A stretch of DNA of 64,000 bases from Olleya namhaensis (GTDB lineage Bacteria > Bacteroidota > Bacteroidia > Flavobacteriales > Flavobacteriaceae): NCBI RefSeq assembly GCF_900114005.1, contig NZ_FORM01000004.1, positions 1 through 64,000 of the forward strand, in the 5' to 3' direction. Shown here piece by piece: positions 31,621-41,410 of the stretch. The notes under the pieces are model-generated. The model was not told where the DNA came from and searched no databases. It saw nothing but the letters and a program-made list of their open reading frames with translations. Numbering within the stretch: the first letter of the stretch is position 1; the number at the start of each line of letters is the position of its first letter. Made by a program: the position numbers and the translations under genes.

Positions 31621-32022
31621 ATGCCTAACAGAGTTGAAAAATTAAGCCTATTATCAGAGATGATCGCTTTTGCAAAAAGTGATGACAGATTAAAAATGGT
31701 AGAGTATACCTTTTTATTGTCAGTAGCGCAGCAATTAGATGTTTCAAGAGAAGATTTTGACTATTTAATTAACCATCCCGTAAATCGTAGACCACTTAAA
31801 TCTCATAGCGAGCGTATAGTACAATTCCATAGAATGGTATTGCTGATGCATGTGGATCAAGAACGTACCAAATCAGAATTAGCTAAGTTGTACAATTATG
31901 GACTTAGAATGGGATTAAGTCACGACTCCATAACTAGAGTGTTGTATTTAATGGAAGGTTTTCCTGATATGATGGTCCCTGCTGAGGTTTTGATAGATAT
32001 ATTTAAGGTACAGTATAATTAG
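31621..32022 (+). CDS. TerB-like small helical protein
   Basis: A 133-residue, all-helical cytoplasmic protein. The start KLSLLSEMIAFAKSDDRLKMVEYTFLLSVAQQLDVSREDFDYL resembles TerB-type domains, which have an acidic first helix followed by an amphipathic bundle. The rest (YNYGLRMGLSHDSITRVLYLME) is conserved-looking but unnamed. Function unknown. It converges on uvrB with a 4-bp overlap of the two stop regions. Confidence 0.7.
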   Translation: MPNRVEKLSLLSEMIAFAKSDDRLKMVEYTFLLSVAQQLDVSREDFDYLINHPVNRRPLKSHSERIVQFHRMVLLMHVDQERTKSELAKLYNYGLRMGLSHDSITRVLYLMEGFPDMMVPAEVLIDIFKVQYN

Positions 32023-34022
32023 ACTTTCAAGTCTTCTAATTTACCCTGATACATTTTTATTTCGTCACGCAATTTAGCCGCAATAATAAAGTCTAATGCT
32101 TTAGCAGCAGCCTCCATTGTTTTACGTTTTTCTCTAATTTTCTTTTCTAATTCACCTTTAGACAGATACTCGCTTTCAGGTTCTGCAGCTCTTGCAGCCT
32201 CTAATTCATAACTATAAGTACTTACAGAGTTTTTTCCTAATGCACTGTCTAAACTTTTATTTAAAGCTTTTGGAGCTTGGTTATTAGCGGTGTTGTAAGC
32301 TATTTGTTTTTCACGTCTATACTCAGTTTCATCAATAGTTTTTTGCATACTTTTAGTAATCTTATCAGCATACATAATTGCTTTTCCGTTTAGGTTACGT
32401 GCAGCACGACCTACTGTTTGAGTTAATGATCTTGCCGAACGTAGAAAACCTTCTTTATCCGCATCCAAAATAGCTACCAAAGAGACTTCAGGTAAATCTA
32501 AACCTTCACGAAGTAAGTTTACACCAACCAATACATCATAAATACCTTTACGTAAATCTTGCATGATTTGAACACGCTCTAAAGTATCTACATCACTGTG
32601 TATATAATTTACACGGATATTGATTCGGCTTAAATATTTAGTCAGCTCTTCTGCCATACGCTTGGTTAAGGTTGTTACCAAAGTACGTTCATCTTTTTCT
32701 ATGCGTTGTTGGATTTCTTCAATTAAATCATCAATTTGATTTAGACTAGGTCTTACTTCAATAATAGGATCTAATAAACCTGTAGGGCGTATTACTTGTT
32801 CTACATAAATACCATCTGTTTTTTGTAATTCGTAGTCAGCAGGTGTTGCACTAACATAAACTACTTGGTTTTGTAAGGCTTCAAACTCTTCAAATTTTAA
32901 CGGTCTGTTGTCCATGGCAGCAGGTAATCTAAAACCATAATCTACTAAGTTTTCTTTTCTGCTTCGGTCACCACCATACATGGCATGTACTTGGGATATG
33001 GTCACGTGACTCTCATCCACAACCATTAAATAGTCATCTGGAAAATAGTCTAACAAACAGAATGGTCTAGTTCCGGGATCACGACCATCAAGGTAACGCG
33101 AGTAATTTTCGATTCCAGAACAATAGCCTAATTCGCGTATCATTTCTAAATCAAATTCCGTACGTTCCTTTAGACGTTTTGCTTCTAAATGTTTACCAAT
33201 TTCTTTAAAATAATCATATTGTTTTACTAAATCGTCTTGGATAGATTTTATAGCATTTTGCAGAATGTCTGGAGAGGTTACAAACATATTTGCAGGATAG
33301 ATTGTTAGTCTATCATACTTTTCTACAATTTCGTTGGTTTGAATATTAAAAGATTCGATTTCTTCAATTTCATCTCCAAAAAAGTGTACTCTAAACGCAT
33401 CATCCGCATAACTAGGAAAAATATCTACTGTATCTCCTTTTATTCTGAAATTACCATGTTTAAAATCGGCTTCCGTACGGGAGTACAAACTTTGTACTAA
33501 TTGATGTAGTAATTTAGTACGGGAAATTTGTTGATCAACCTCAATAGAAATTACATTTTTCTGAAACTCGACAGGATTTCCAATACCATACAAACAAGAC
33601 ACGGACGCGATAACAATAACATCACGACGACCTGACAATAGGGAAGAGGTTGTGCTTAAACGCATTTTCTCGATCTCTTCGTTTATAGATAAATCTTTTT
33701 CTATATAAACTCCTGAGGTTGGTATGTAAGCTTCCGGTTGGTAGTAGTCATAGTAAGATACAAAATATTCAACCGCATTCTCTGGAAAAAACTGTTTAAA
33801 TTCAGAATACAATTGCGCAGCCAATGTTTTGTTGTGAGCCAATACCAGGGTTGGTCTTTGGGTCTCCTCAATAACATTAGCGACTGTAAATGTTTTACCA
33901 GAACCAGTAACACCTAATAAGGTTTGGTACTTGTCTTTATTGTCCAAACCAGCCACTAATTGCTTAATAGCTGAAGGCTGATCTCCGGTAGGTTTAAATT
34001 CTGAATGTATTTTGAATTTCAT
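32019..34022 (-). CDS. uvrB: UvrABC excinuclease subunit B
   Basis: A 667-residue DNA-damage recognition helicase. Walker A is in LLGVTGSGKTFT (~38-49), the beta-hairpin segment is YYDYYQPEAYIP (~91-102), the DEAD-type motif VVDESH is at ~337, helicase motifs V and VI include VGVNLLREGLDLPEV and QTVGRAARN, and the C-terminal UVR domain ends the protein (~625-665). UvrB loads with UvrA and recruits UvrC in nucleotide excision repair. A minus-strand TAATTTTG box lies a few bases upstream of the ATG. Confidence 0.97.
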   Translation of the reverse strand: MKFKIHSEFKPTGDQPSAIKQLVAGLDNKDKYQTLLGVTGSGKTFTVANVIEETQRPTLVLAHNKTLAAQLYSEFKQFFPENAVEYFVSYYDYYQPEAYIPTSGVYIEKDLSINEEIEKMRLSTTSSLLSGRRDVIVIASVSCLYGIGNPVEFQKNVISIEVDQQISRTKLLHQLVQSLYSRTEADFKHGNFRIKGDTVDIFPSYADDAFRVHFFGDEIEEIESFNIQTNEIVEKYDRLTIYPANMFVTSPDILQNAIKSIQDDLVKQYDYFKEIGKHLEAKRLKERTEFDLEMIRELGYCSGIENYSRYLDGRDPGTRPFCLLDYFPDDYLMVVDESHVTISQVHAMYGGDRSRKENLVDYGFRLPAAMDNRPLKFEEFEALQNQVVYVSATPADYELQKTDGIYVEQVIRPTGLLDPIIEVRPSLNQIDDLIEEIQQRIEKDERTLVTTLTKRMAEELTKYLSRINIRVNYIHSDVDTLERVQIMQDLRKGIYDVLVGVNLLREGLDLPEVSLVAILDADKEGFLRSARSLTQTVGRAARNLNGKAIMYADKITKSMQKTIDETEYRREKQIAYNTANNQAPKALNKSLDSALGKNSVSTYSYELEAARAAEPESEYLSKGELEKKIREKRKTMEAAAKALDFIIAAKLRDEIKMYQGKLEDLKV

Positions 34023-34077
34023 ATGACAAAATTACAGAATAATACGCAGTTATTTCTTTAAAGGAAGGTTAAAGGTT

Positions 34078-36408
34078 TTAGCGCTTTAAAGTAAAATGTC
34101 CTTTTACAACAACACCATCTTTAAGTTGTAATTGGTACCAATAATCACTTGTAGGCAAGGGTTGGCCATTTAGAGTACCATCCCAACCTTGAGCTTCCGG
34201 AGTTATTACATAAAGCAGCTTGCCATAACGGTCAAATATTTTAATGTCTAAATTGGCGTTAAAATCTGGAGTTATACCTACAGGTTTCCAATATTGGTTA
34301 TAAATGTCTCCATTTGGTGTGAAATATTTTGGAAACCCTAAAATAGCAATAGTTTGCTGTATCAATCCGCATCCATTTGATTCTCGAACATAAACAGTAT
34401 GTATTCCGGCAGGGATATTTAAAAATTGATTAGAATTTTGAAAACTAATAGTGTCTAAACTAAATTCAAAACTGCCCGTATTACTTAAGTTTACAGTAAT
34501 GGTATTGTTAGTTGTTTGTTCTGAAACGTCAATGTTTTCTATAATTGGTACTTGAGCGGTAGTTACAGTAATATCTCTTGTGTTTGAGCAACCATTTGGA
34601 TTTGAAATTACAACAGTATACGTCCCCGTTTGGTTGACGTTAATTGAAGCTGTATTAAGATTAATGTCTACTCCGTTTAGTAACCATTGATAGTTGTAAT
34701 TGTTAGGCGCGTCATTTAAAATACCCCCTTCTAAAGTGATGTTTTCAGGGTAATTATCCGGACAATAGCTTATGTTTTCATTAGCTAATATCATAGGTGT
34801 ATTTAAAACATCTAATTGGACTTCGGTTAGCGCATAGCAATCGTTAGTGTCTGTTTTTACACGTACAATAATGGTTTGCATGTCTTGTTGTGTGTTTTCA
34901 AAATTAATTGGCAACGGATTGCTTTCCGCGAAAGCGTTATCTAGAGTACTATAAAAAGTTATTGTCGCATTAGTTGGTACTTCTGTTTGTATTTGTGTAA
35001 CAATAGTGTTTAAATTGAATGTAGAGTAACCATCAATAACAGTATCATCACAAGTTTCAACCGTATATGTTGGTAGTGTGTTGTTAGCAGTGCTTAATGT
35101 TATTTCTGATAATGTTGTACAGCTAGACTGATTACTTGTGATAACTGCAAAAATGATTTGATTTGTAGTCGTATTTTGATAGTTGTCAGGATTAGTAATG
35201 GTATTAATTTGCTGTTCTGCATCTGTTTGAGACGTGTAATAACCATCTATAGACAAGCTGTTATCCCCATTTGTTATTGCAATATTGGCTTCTAGTAAAT
35301 TAAAATAGGTAATGCCATCAGGATCTAAATCACATTGTAAAAGCGTGGTGTTAGATACGTTTAAGGGGGCTTGCTGCTCTATAATAAGCTGACCGTAACT
35401 TATGCATCCGTTTTCTAAAGTAACTTCGACATTATACACGCCAGACTCTTGAGCGATTAGTGTTGCATTATTTTCTGAGGTTAATAGTACGTTGTCTTTA
35501 AACCAAGCGTAAGTATTATTTCCTGATTGAAACGCATCTAGTGTTACAGAACTGTTAGGGCATAATGCGTTATTAGTATCACTTAATAAGTTAGGGCCCA
35601 AATCTGTGGTTAGCTCAAAGCTACCGGCTTCTAAAAAAACAGCAGAATCATATCTGTAATTCTGTTCATCAGCGATCACTAATTTTACCTGATAGGTCGT
35701 GTTAGGCGTTGTGATAGCATTTGCGGATAGTACTTTTGTTTGACCATTAAAATTAATTGGAGAGGTGGTGTTATTCCAACTTCCAAAGTAAAATTGATTT
35801 TCGGCAGGACAACCACCAGGTATTGCAGGATGGACAGTGGTTACTTTTACAGGTGTTTGTGTTTCTGGTACTAACGCGATATTTTGATAGTCTAATTGTC
35901 CGCTTTCGCGAATTAAAAAACCAAATAAATCCGAATATTGACACGTGTTAGAATTACCTTCTTGATACTCTTCTGAAGCAAAAATATAGTTGAAGCTAAT
36001 TTGCGTGGTCGTTGCAGTAAACTGAAACTCTATAACGGTAGCATTAGTAGTATTATTCTCGTTTAAAGCGGTTTCTAAATCAGAATCACCTAACCAATTT
36101 GTGGCATTATCATCACTTAAAGTTGTGTTAGGACCGTTTACATTATTAAGACGTCCTGTACTTAATACAATCCCACTTTGAAAAGGAAACGTTGTACCCG
36201 AAGCATCAAAATATCCATAGCTTTTATCTGTACTTCCAAAATTACCACCGATAACATTAGTGACTTGTACATTGGTAATACAATTACTATCTATTAAAAT
36301 ATCCTCTATTAATTGCTGTGCAGAATACGTTTGAGAATCTGTGACAACATTTTGTGCAGACACAAAAGCTGTAGACAACATTAGAATAAAAATAATTACT
36401 TTTTGCAT
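34078..36408 (-). CDS. Choice-of-anchor L protein with T9SS type-B sorting domain (776 aa)
   Basis: A secreted surface protein. It has a signal peptide (ends SAQ, ~19), then a choice-of-anchor L domain (~25-275) with the family features NNVNGPNTTLSDDNATNW, FNYIFASEEYQEG and VKLVIADEQ. Ig-like and paralogue-type repeats follow (CDLDPDGITYFNL, CDDTVIDGYSTFNL and a CPDNYPENITL PKD-like unit). The C-terminus (~690-776) is the type-B sorting domain: KYFTPNGD, IKIFDRYGKLL, GWDGTLNG, GHFTLKR. It is the last gene of the series, with its own -7 box at 36428. A structural or adhesive role is likely. Confidence 0.88.
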   Translation of the reverse strand: MQKVIIFILMLSTAFVSAQNVVTDSQTYSAQQLIEDILIDSNCITNVQVTNVIGGNFGSTDKSYGYFDASGTTFPFQSGIVLSTGRLNNVNGPNTTLSDDNATNWLGDSDLETALNENNTTNATVIEFQFTATTTQISFNYIFASEEYQEGNSNTCQYSDLFGFLIRESGQLDYQNIALVPETQTPVKVTTVHPAIPGGCPAENQFYFGSWNNTTSPINFNGQTKVLSANAITTPNTTYQVKLVIADEQNYRYDSAVFLEAGSFELTTDLGPNLLSDTNNALCPNSSVTLDAFQSGNNTYAWFKDNVLLTSENNATLIAQESGVYNVEVTLENGCISYGQLIIEQQAPLNVSNTTLLQCDLDPDGITYFNLLEANIAITNGDNSLSIDGYYTSQTDAEQQINTITNPDNYQNTTTNQIIFAVITSNQSSCTTLSEITLSTANNTLPTYTVETCDDTVIDGYSTFNLNTIVTQIQTEVPTNATITFYSTLDNAFAESNPLPINFENTQQDMQTIIVRVKTDTNDCYALTEVQLDVLNTPMILANENISYCPDNYPENITLEGGILNDAPNNYNYQWLLNGVDINLNTASINVNQTGTYTVVISNPNGCSNTRDITVTTAQVPIIENIDVSEQTTNNTITVNLSNTGSFEFSLDTISFQNSNQFLNIPAGIHTVYVRESNGCGLIQQTIAILGFPKYFTPNGDIYNQYWKPVGITPDFNANLDIKIFDRYGKLLYVITPEAQGWDGTLNGQPLPTSDYWYQLQLKDGVVVKGHFTLKR

Positions 36409-36427
36409 ACCTGTTTTTAGTGGTTAG

Positions 36428-36435
36428 CAAAGGTA
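36428..36435 (-). promoter_or_regulatory. -7 box of the 776-residue surface protein gene
   Basis: On the minus strand TACCTTTG (TAnnTTTG), 20 bases before the start codon. It suggests separate transcription of the last gene of the array. Confidence 0.45.
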
Positions 36436-36469
36436 ATGAGAATGTCTTTTCTAATAAAGAGAATAACTG

Positions 36470-39400
36470 TTAAAGCCTTAATGAAAAATGACCTTTGACC
36501 TGAAACTCAATAGCTCCCTTTTTTACGTCTGCCACAAACCAATAGTCATTTGCAGGCATTAAATTACCGTTATATCTTCCATTCCAACCTTGAGAGTTGT
36601 GGGTTAGTGTTTTTAGTAATTTACCATAACGGTCGTAAATGTTTACTATCGTACCAGAAAGTTGATTAACTCCAGTTATATGCCAAGTATCAAAATATCC
36701 ATCGCCATTTGGTGTTACAAATTTAGGAGCGTCAATAATTACAATCTCTTTTGTGGTGGAGTTACATCCGTTTAAGTCTATAACTGTAATATTATGCGGA
36801 CCTAGTGGTACGTTGTTAAAAAAGTTAGATTCTTGTGGTTCTTCATTATCAAATTGATACAAGTAATTACCAATTCCTGAAATTTCTACGGTCACATTGT
36901 TAGGGTCAGAAAAGTCTACGGTTTCTGTAAAATCAATAGTCGCAGCTTCCGACTCTGATACTGTAAATGTCGTTGAGGTTGTACAACCTGATGCTGTTGT
37001 TACTGTTACGGAATAGGTTCCTGTTGTTGTTACTTCAATATAGCTATTAGTATTGTTAGTTGACCAAGAATAGGTATCTGTTGGCACATTAGTTTCTGCA
37101 GATACTAATAAAGGTAAATTGTCCAAACAAAGTACTTGGTTTGGAATGTCTAGTTCTGGTTTTCTGTTAACTATTGTAGAGAAACTTGCAGTATTATAGC
37201 AACCAACAGCGTTATTTTGTATTCTTACAAAATATGATGTATTATTCTCAGAGTCTACATTAAGATCACTAATCGCATTAGTATTATTGTCAGCATCATT
37301 TTGAGAGGTAAAATAAGATACTGTAAAATTAGTTGCGCTTTGACTACCTAAAACAGTACTAGTTTGCTGGCTTAAATCAAACATGGCAAACGTATCATAA
37401 TCATCGTCACAAGTTTCTAAGTCTTGTAAATTTCCAATAGTAGGTGTTGGGGTTGCAGTTAAAATAAATGAACCAATATTGTAACACGGGCTACTAGTGT
37501 AATTTGCTCTGATAAATAAGGTTTGACTACCAATAGTATAATTGTAATTAGTATCTAATTGATTTTGTTCCGTTTCTGCATCGATTTGCGAGGTGTAATA
37601 TCTAGCATCAATTGGTTGTGCTGTGTCAACTAATTCTGGTGTGATGTCATTTAAGTTACAAATTAATGTTGCGTTTTCACAGATGTCTACTGTCACATTT
37701 GGTGTAATAATTGGAGGTATGTCTACAATTAATTCTAAAGGAATTTCAGCATAACAATTAGAAATGGTATTTAATACTCTAATAAATACGATTTGTGGAT
37801 TTACAGTATTAGCAAAATTTGTTGGGTTACTTATTGGATTAATGCCTTGTTCTAAATCTTCCGAGGACATAAAGTAAGCCACCTCAGTATTATCTTGTCT
37901 TATGGAAAGGACTTCAATTTCTGAAAGTGTTAAGTCAAAGACAGAAAGTCCATCTGTATTATCATCACAAACATGCAACGCACTAGCGCTATTAGTTAAA
38001 GGGACTGCAATAACATCAAATTCAAAGCTGACAATACCTTTACAAAAAGTTCCGTTATCTACCGTTACAAAAACCTCTTGTGGGTTTACCGTTGTTGTAA
38101 AACTATCAGGTAGTGGATTGATTTGTGCTTCTGCATCTTCTAAAGATAAGTGATAAGTAACATTTAAAGATTCTGGAGACCCTTGTGTTATTTGGGTTGT
38201 TATTTCTGTTAAATCGAAAGTACTAAAGCCATCATTACTAACATCGTCACAAACATATACATCGGTTGGTGCATTATAGATTGGATTTGATCCCACTTCT
38301 ATTTGAAACGAAGCGGTGCCATAACAATCAATATCTGTTACATTTTGAACACGAACATATATAGTTTGAGGATTACTTGTGTTTTCATAAATAGCATCTT
38401 TATCTATTGGATTATCTCCTGAGTCAGCATCAGCTTGAGAAGTAAAATAAAGTACGTCTTTACCTAATTGACCATTTAATATTTCTGAATCTTTATCAGA
38501 AAAAAGGAATTCGCCAATTTGATTACCATCCGTTTCACAACTAATTAAAGTGCTAATATTAGTAAATACGGGTAATGTGTTGACGTAAATTATAAAGTTT
38601 TCTACAGAAAAACAGCCTGTAGTTGTGTTTTCTATTCTGCAAAATACTATTTGTGTATTAGCATCGTAGTTAGTAGGATTAGTTATTGGGTTAGTATTAT
38701 TATTTGCATCTGATTGAGAACTGTGAAACGTAAACGTTCTGTTAGTTGTATCAGTAACCATTAATGGGATTCTTGAAGTTAAATCAATAATTGTAAATCC
38801 ATCTTGATCCGTATCGCAAATAGTAATGTTTTCAGGGTTAGCGCTTTCTGGTGCAGGTAATACTTGAATTGTCAAAGCTGAGGTTGCAGCACAACCATTT
38901 TGATTTTGTACACGTGCATAAACCGTTACAGGATTAGTTGTATTGCTATAAAATGGTGGTAATGGGTTATTATTTGCATCGGCATCTGCTTGTGTTTCAA
39001 AATATGAAGTAGCACCATCTGTTATTCCTGTAGTGACATAATCATTAAAAGAATATAAATCTATACTTGTAAATCCATCGCTATTATTGTCACAGTAGTT
39101 TTGTGTGGTTAATGCCTGAATTTCGATACCATCATTTATAATTAATTGAATTGAAGAATTGTGTGAACACGAATCGCTATTTAATGCAATAAATAAGGTG
39201 TGAGGGGCATCATTTACAACATACTCTACATTCTGATTTATAGCATTGATGTTAGCAATTAAGTCTTCTTCAGTTTCATAAAAATCTAGTGTTACATTTT
39301 CTAAACCGTTAATTATGGCAATTGCCACTTGACGTAAATTAAAGTCTACAATACCGTCGTTTGGTACGACATCACACTCATAATAATCTGTAATTTGTGT

Positions 39401-41287
39401 CGCAGATTCTAATAAAAAGGTGTGTAATTCTAATGGAACTACAGAGGCACATCCTGTTGTGTCATCTTCTACACGTATGTAAACCGTTTGAATAAACTCT
39501 TGAGAGTTTGGAAAGTTAGTAGGATTAGTAATTGCATTTGTTCCGCTAAAAGCATCCTCTGGAGTTTCGTGATAAGTTACAGTAACGCCTGTAAGACCTT
39601 GTAAAACATCGTCAATATTAGTGGTTAAATCAAACGTGTCGTAACCCGTTCCTGCTTGCTCACAAGCATCTAATAATTGACGGTCTGGATTTATTGCGGG
39701 ATTAAAATTTATCTGAACATCCAAAGTTGTTGTTGTGCTGCAACCTGTTGTCATGTCCAAAACACTAACAAATAGTGTTTCTGCATTACTAGCAGGGACA
39801 TAAGGCGAGTCAATAGTGTTCTGTATATTTTGAGCATCCGTAAGATTGTAGTGGTAATTTACAGTGTAATTAGAATTAGCATTTGTTATTTCTTCATCTT
39901 TTACGGTTAAATTTACTCCAGAACTTCCGTTAGAACACACTTGTAAAAGTGTTGGGTCCGTTATGGTCAAAAAGGGATGTAATATTAAATCAAAAGCATC
40001 GATATAAACACAACCGCTAGCTGTGTTTTCTGCTCTGTAATATATGATTTGCTCAGGGTTAGAACTTACAAAAGTTGAAATTGCATTAGTGTTATCTTCA
40101 GCTTGTAATTGTGTAGTATGAAATGTTGTAGTGTACGTTGCATTTGGTAATGCTGATTCTATTTCTGAAACTTTCGGTGTTAAATCAAAAGTTGCTTGAC
40201 CATCATTTGAAGCGTCATCACAAATTTCAATATCTGTTATTGTTGGTCCATCTTGGATAGTGTTAAGTGCTATGGTAACTGCATCTTCAAAAGTACAGGT
40301 GTCCATGTTTAAAGGTACTGTAATTTCTACTTTATAATTCCCGTCTGTAGTTACTAATAGTGTGCTATTAGTTTGCCCAGTGATTATTGTATCGTTTAAA
40401 GACCAAACATAAGTAGCATCAGGATTATTTGTATTAGCATTTAAGGTTACAGAAGCATCACATGTATTTATATCTTCTCCAAGATTAACACTATCCGTAA
40501 AGCTATTACCTTCAATAAATACAGCAGAATCAAAATTACGGTCGGTTTGATCCGCAATAACTAATTTAATATGGTATTGTATATTAGGTGTAATACTTGC
40601 CGAAGCACTTAATACTGCGGTACGACCATTAAAATTAGTGTCTCCTACATTATAACCTTCAAAATATTGACTGTTTTCTTCTGGGCAAAAACCAACTATT
40701 TCATCATGTATTGTATTTGTGTTTACAGGTGTATTTGTTCCTGGAACAATTGCTATGTTTTGATATGGATTACCACTGCCAGCTTCGCGAATAAGAAATG
40801 CAAATCCGTCAGAGTACAAGCAAGGGTATTCAGCAAAATACTCTTCAGATGCTAGTATGTAATTAAATTGTACGGTACTAGAACTTGATATAAAATCAAA
40901 ATCAATAGAAGTTGCATTTAATGTATTTGTTATGCCTAAAGCTGCTTCTAAATCTGGATCTGTGGACCAATTTGTTGAGCCTTCATTTAAAGGATTTGTA
41001 TTTAAAGTATTACCTCCAGAATTTGCTTGTCCGGTAGATAACACGATTCCATTTTCAAAAGGGAAGTCAGAACTAGCGCTTTCAAAATAACCAAAGCTAG
41101 AAAAACCATCTACGGTTCCGTTTATGGTAGAAGTAATATTTGTAACTTCTACGCAGCCTTGTACTAAATTGTTTTCCACCAATTGTTGGGCAGAAAAAGA
41201 GTCGTTAATAGATACTTGCTGAGCATAACCAACCGTGGTTAGTAAGCCGATAATAGCAATAATCGGGTGTTTTAGGTTAAGTTTCAT
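36470..41287 (-). CDS. Large choice-of-anchor L, multi-repeat T9SS type-B surface protein (1605 aa)
   Basis: The biggest protein fully inside the window. ATG 41287 begins a signal peptide (MKLNLKHPIIAIIGLLTTVGYAQ); a GTG upstream gives no signal. A choice-of-anchor L domain (~25-260) has FNYILASEEYF and IKLVIADQTD. It is followed by about eleven repeats of ~100 residues, each starting near a CDD..DG..xFDLT motif and ending with a xFVRVxN-type strand (repeat Cys at start and end). One further Ig-like unit (VLCLDNLPLLVSA) and a type-B sorting domain end it (KFVTPNGDGYFDTWHI...IYDRYGKLLKTL...GHFSLRL). Surface location via T9SS is confident; the ligand is unknown. Confidence 0.9.
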   Translation of the reverse strand: MKLNLKHPIIAIIGLLTTVGYAQQVSINDSFSAQQLVENNLVQGCVEVTNITSTINGTVDGFSSFGYFESASSDFPFENGIVLSTGQANSGGNTLNTNPLNEGSTNWSTDPDLEAALGITNTLNATSIDFDFISSSSTVQFNYILASEEYFAEYPCLYSDGFAFLIREAGSGNPYQNIAIVPGTNTPVNTNTIHDEIVGFCPEENSQYFEGYNVGDTNFNGRTAVLSASASITPNIQYHIKLVIADQTDRNFDSAVFIEGNSFTDSVNLGEDINTCDASVTLNANTNNPDATYVWSLNDTIITGQTNSTLLVTTDGNYKVEITVPLNMDTCTFEDAVTIALNTIQDGPTITDIEICDDASNDGQATFDLTPKVSEIESALPNATYTTTFHTTQLQAEDNTNAISTFVSSNPEQIIYYRAENTASGCVYIDAFDLILHPFLTITDPTLLQVCSNGSSGVNLTVKDEEITNANSNYTVNYHYNLTDAQNIQNTIDSPYVPASNAETLFVSVLDMTTGCSTTTTLDVQINFNPAINPDRQLLDACEQAGTGYDTFDLTTNIDDVLQGLTGVTVTYHETPEDAFSGTNAITNPTNFPNSQEFIQTVYIRVEDDTTGCASVVPLELHTFLLESATQITDYYECDVVPNDGIVDFNLRQVAIAIINGLENVTLDFYETEEDLIANINAINQNVEYVVNDAPHTLFIALNSDSCSHNSSIQLIINDGIEIQALTTQNYCDNNSDGFTSIDLYSFNDYVTTGITDGATSYFETQADADANNNPLPPFYSNTTNPVTVYARVQNQNGCAATSALTIQVLPAPESANPENITICDTDQDGFTIIDLTSRIPLMVTDTTNRTFTFHSSQSDANNNTNPITNPTNYDANTQIVFCRIENTTTGCFSVENFIIYVNTLPVFTNISTLISCETDGNQIGEFLFSDKDSEILNGQLGKDVLYFTSQADADSGDNPIDKDAIYENTSNPQTIYVRVQNVTDIDCYGTASFQIEVGSNPIYNAPTDVYVCDDVSNDGFSTFDLTEITTQITQGSPESLNVTYHLSLEDAEAQINPLPDSFTTTVNPQEVFVTVDNGTFCKGIVSFEFDVIAVPLTNSASALHVCDDNTDGLSVFDLTLSEIEVLSIRQDNTEVAYFMSSEDLEQGINPISNPTNFANTVNPQIVFIRVLNTISNCYAEIPLELIVDIPPIITPNVTVDICENATLICNLNDITPELVDTAQPIDARYYTSQIDAETEQNQLDTNYNYTIGSQTLFIRANYTSSPCYNIGSFILTATPTPTIGNLQDLETCDDDYDTFAMFDLSQQTSTVLGSQSATNFTVSYFTSQNDADNNTNAISDLNVDSENNTSYFVRIQNNAVGCYNTASFSTIVNRKPELDIPNQVLCLDNLPLLVSAETNVPTDTYSWSTNNTNSYIEVTTTGTYSVTVTTASGCTTSTTFTVSESEAATIDFTETVDFSDPNNVTVEISGIGNYLYQFDNEEPQESNFFNNVPLGPHNITVIDLNGCNSTTKEIVIIDAPKFVTPNGDGYFDTWHITGVNQLSGTIVNIYDRYGKLLKTLTHNSQGWNGRYNGNLMPANDYWFVADVKKGAIEFQVKGHFSLRL

Positions 41288-41341
41288 CTGTTTTTCGGTT
41301 TTGGGAACCACGATAAACGTCGTATTTCATCGTTTAAAGTA

Positions 41342-41373
41342 CAAAACTAGACTATTTATCGATTAAATACAAA
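41342..41373 (-). promoter_or_regulatory. Promoter of the 1605-residue surface protein gene
   Basis: On the minus strand TTTG (41373-41370), 20 bp, TAGTTTTG (41349-41342). Two direct copies of ATCGATTAAA (+ strand, starting 41358 and 41378) lie exactly 20 bp apart across and above the -33 element and could bind a regulator. Confidence 0.65.
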
Positions 41374-41410
41374 TTATATCGATTAAAAGTTTTAACTAAA
41401 TTATTGTCTT

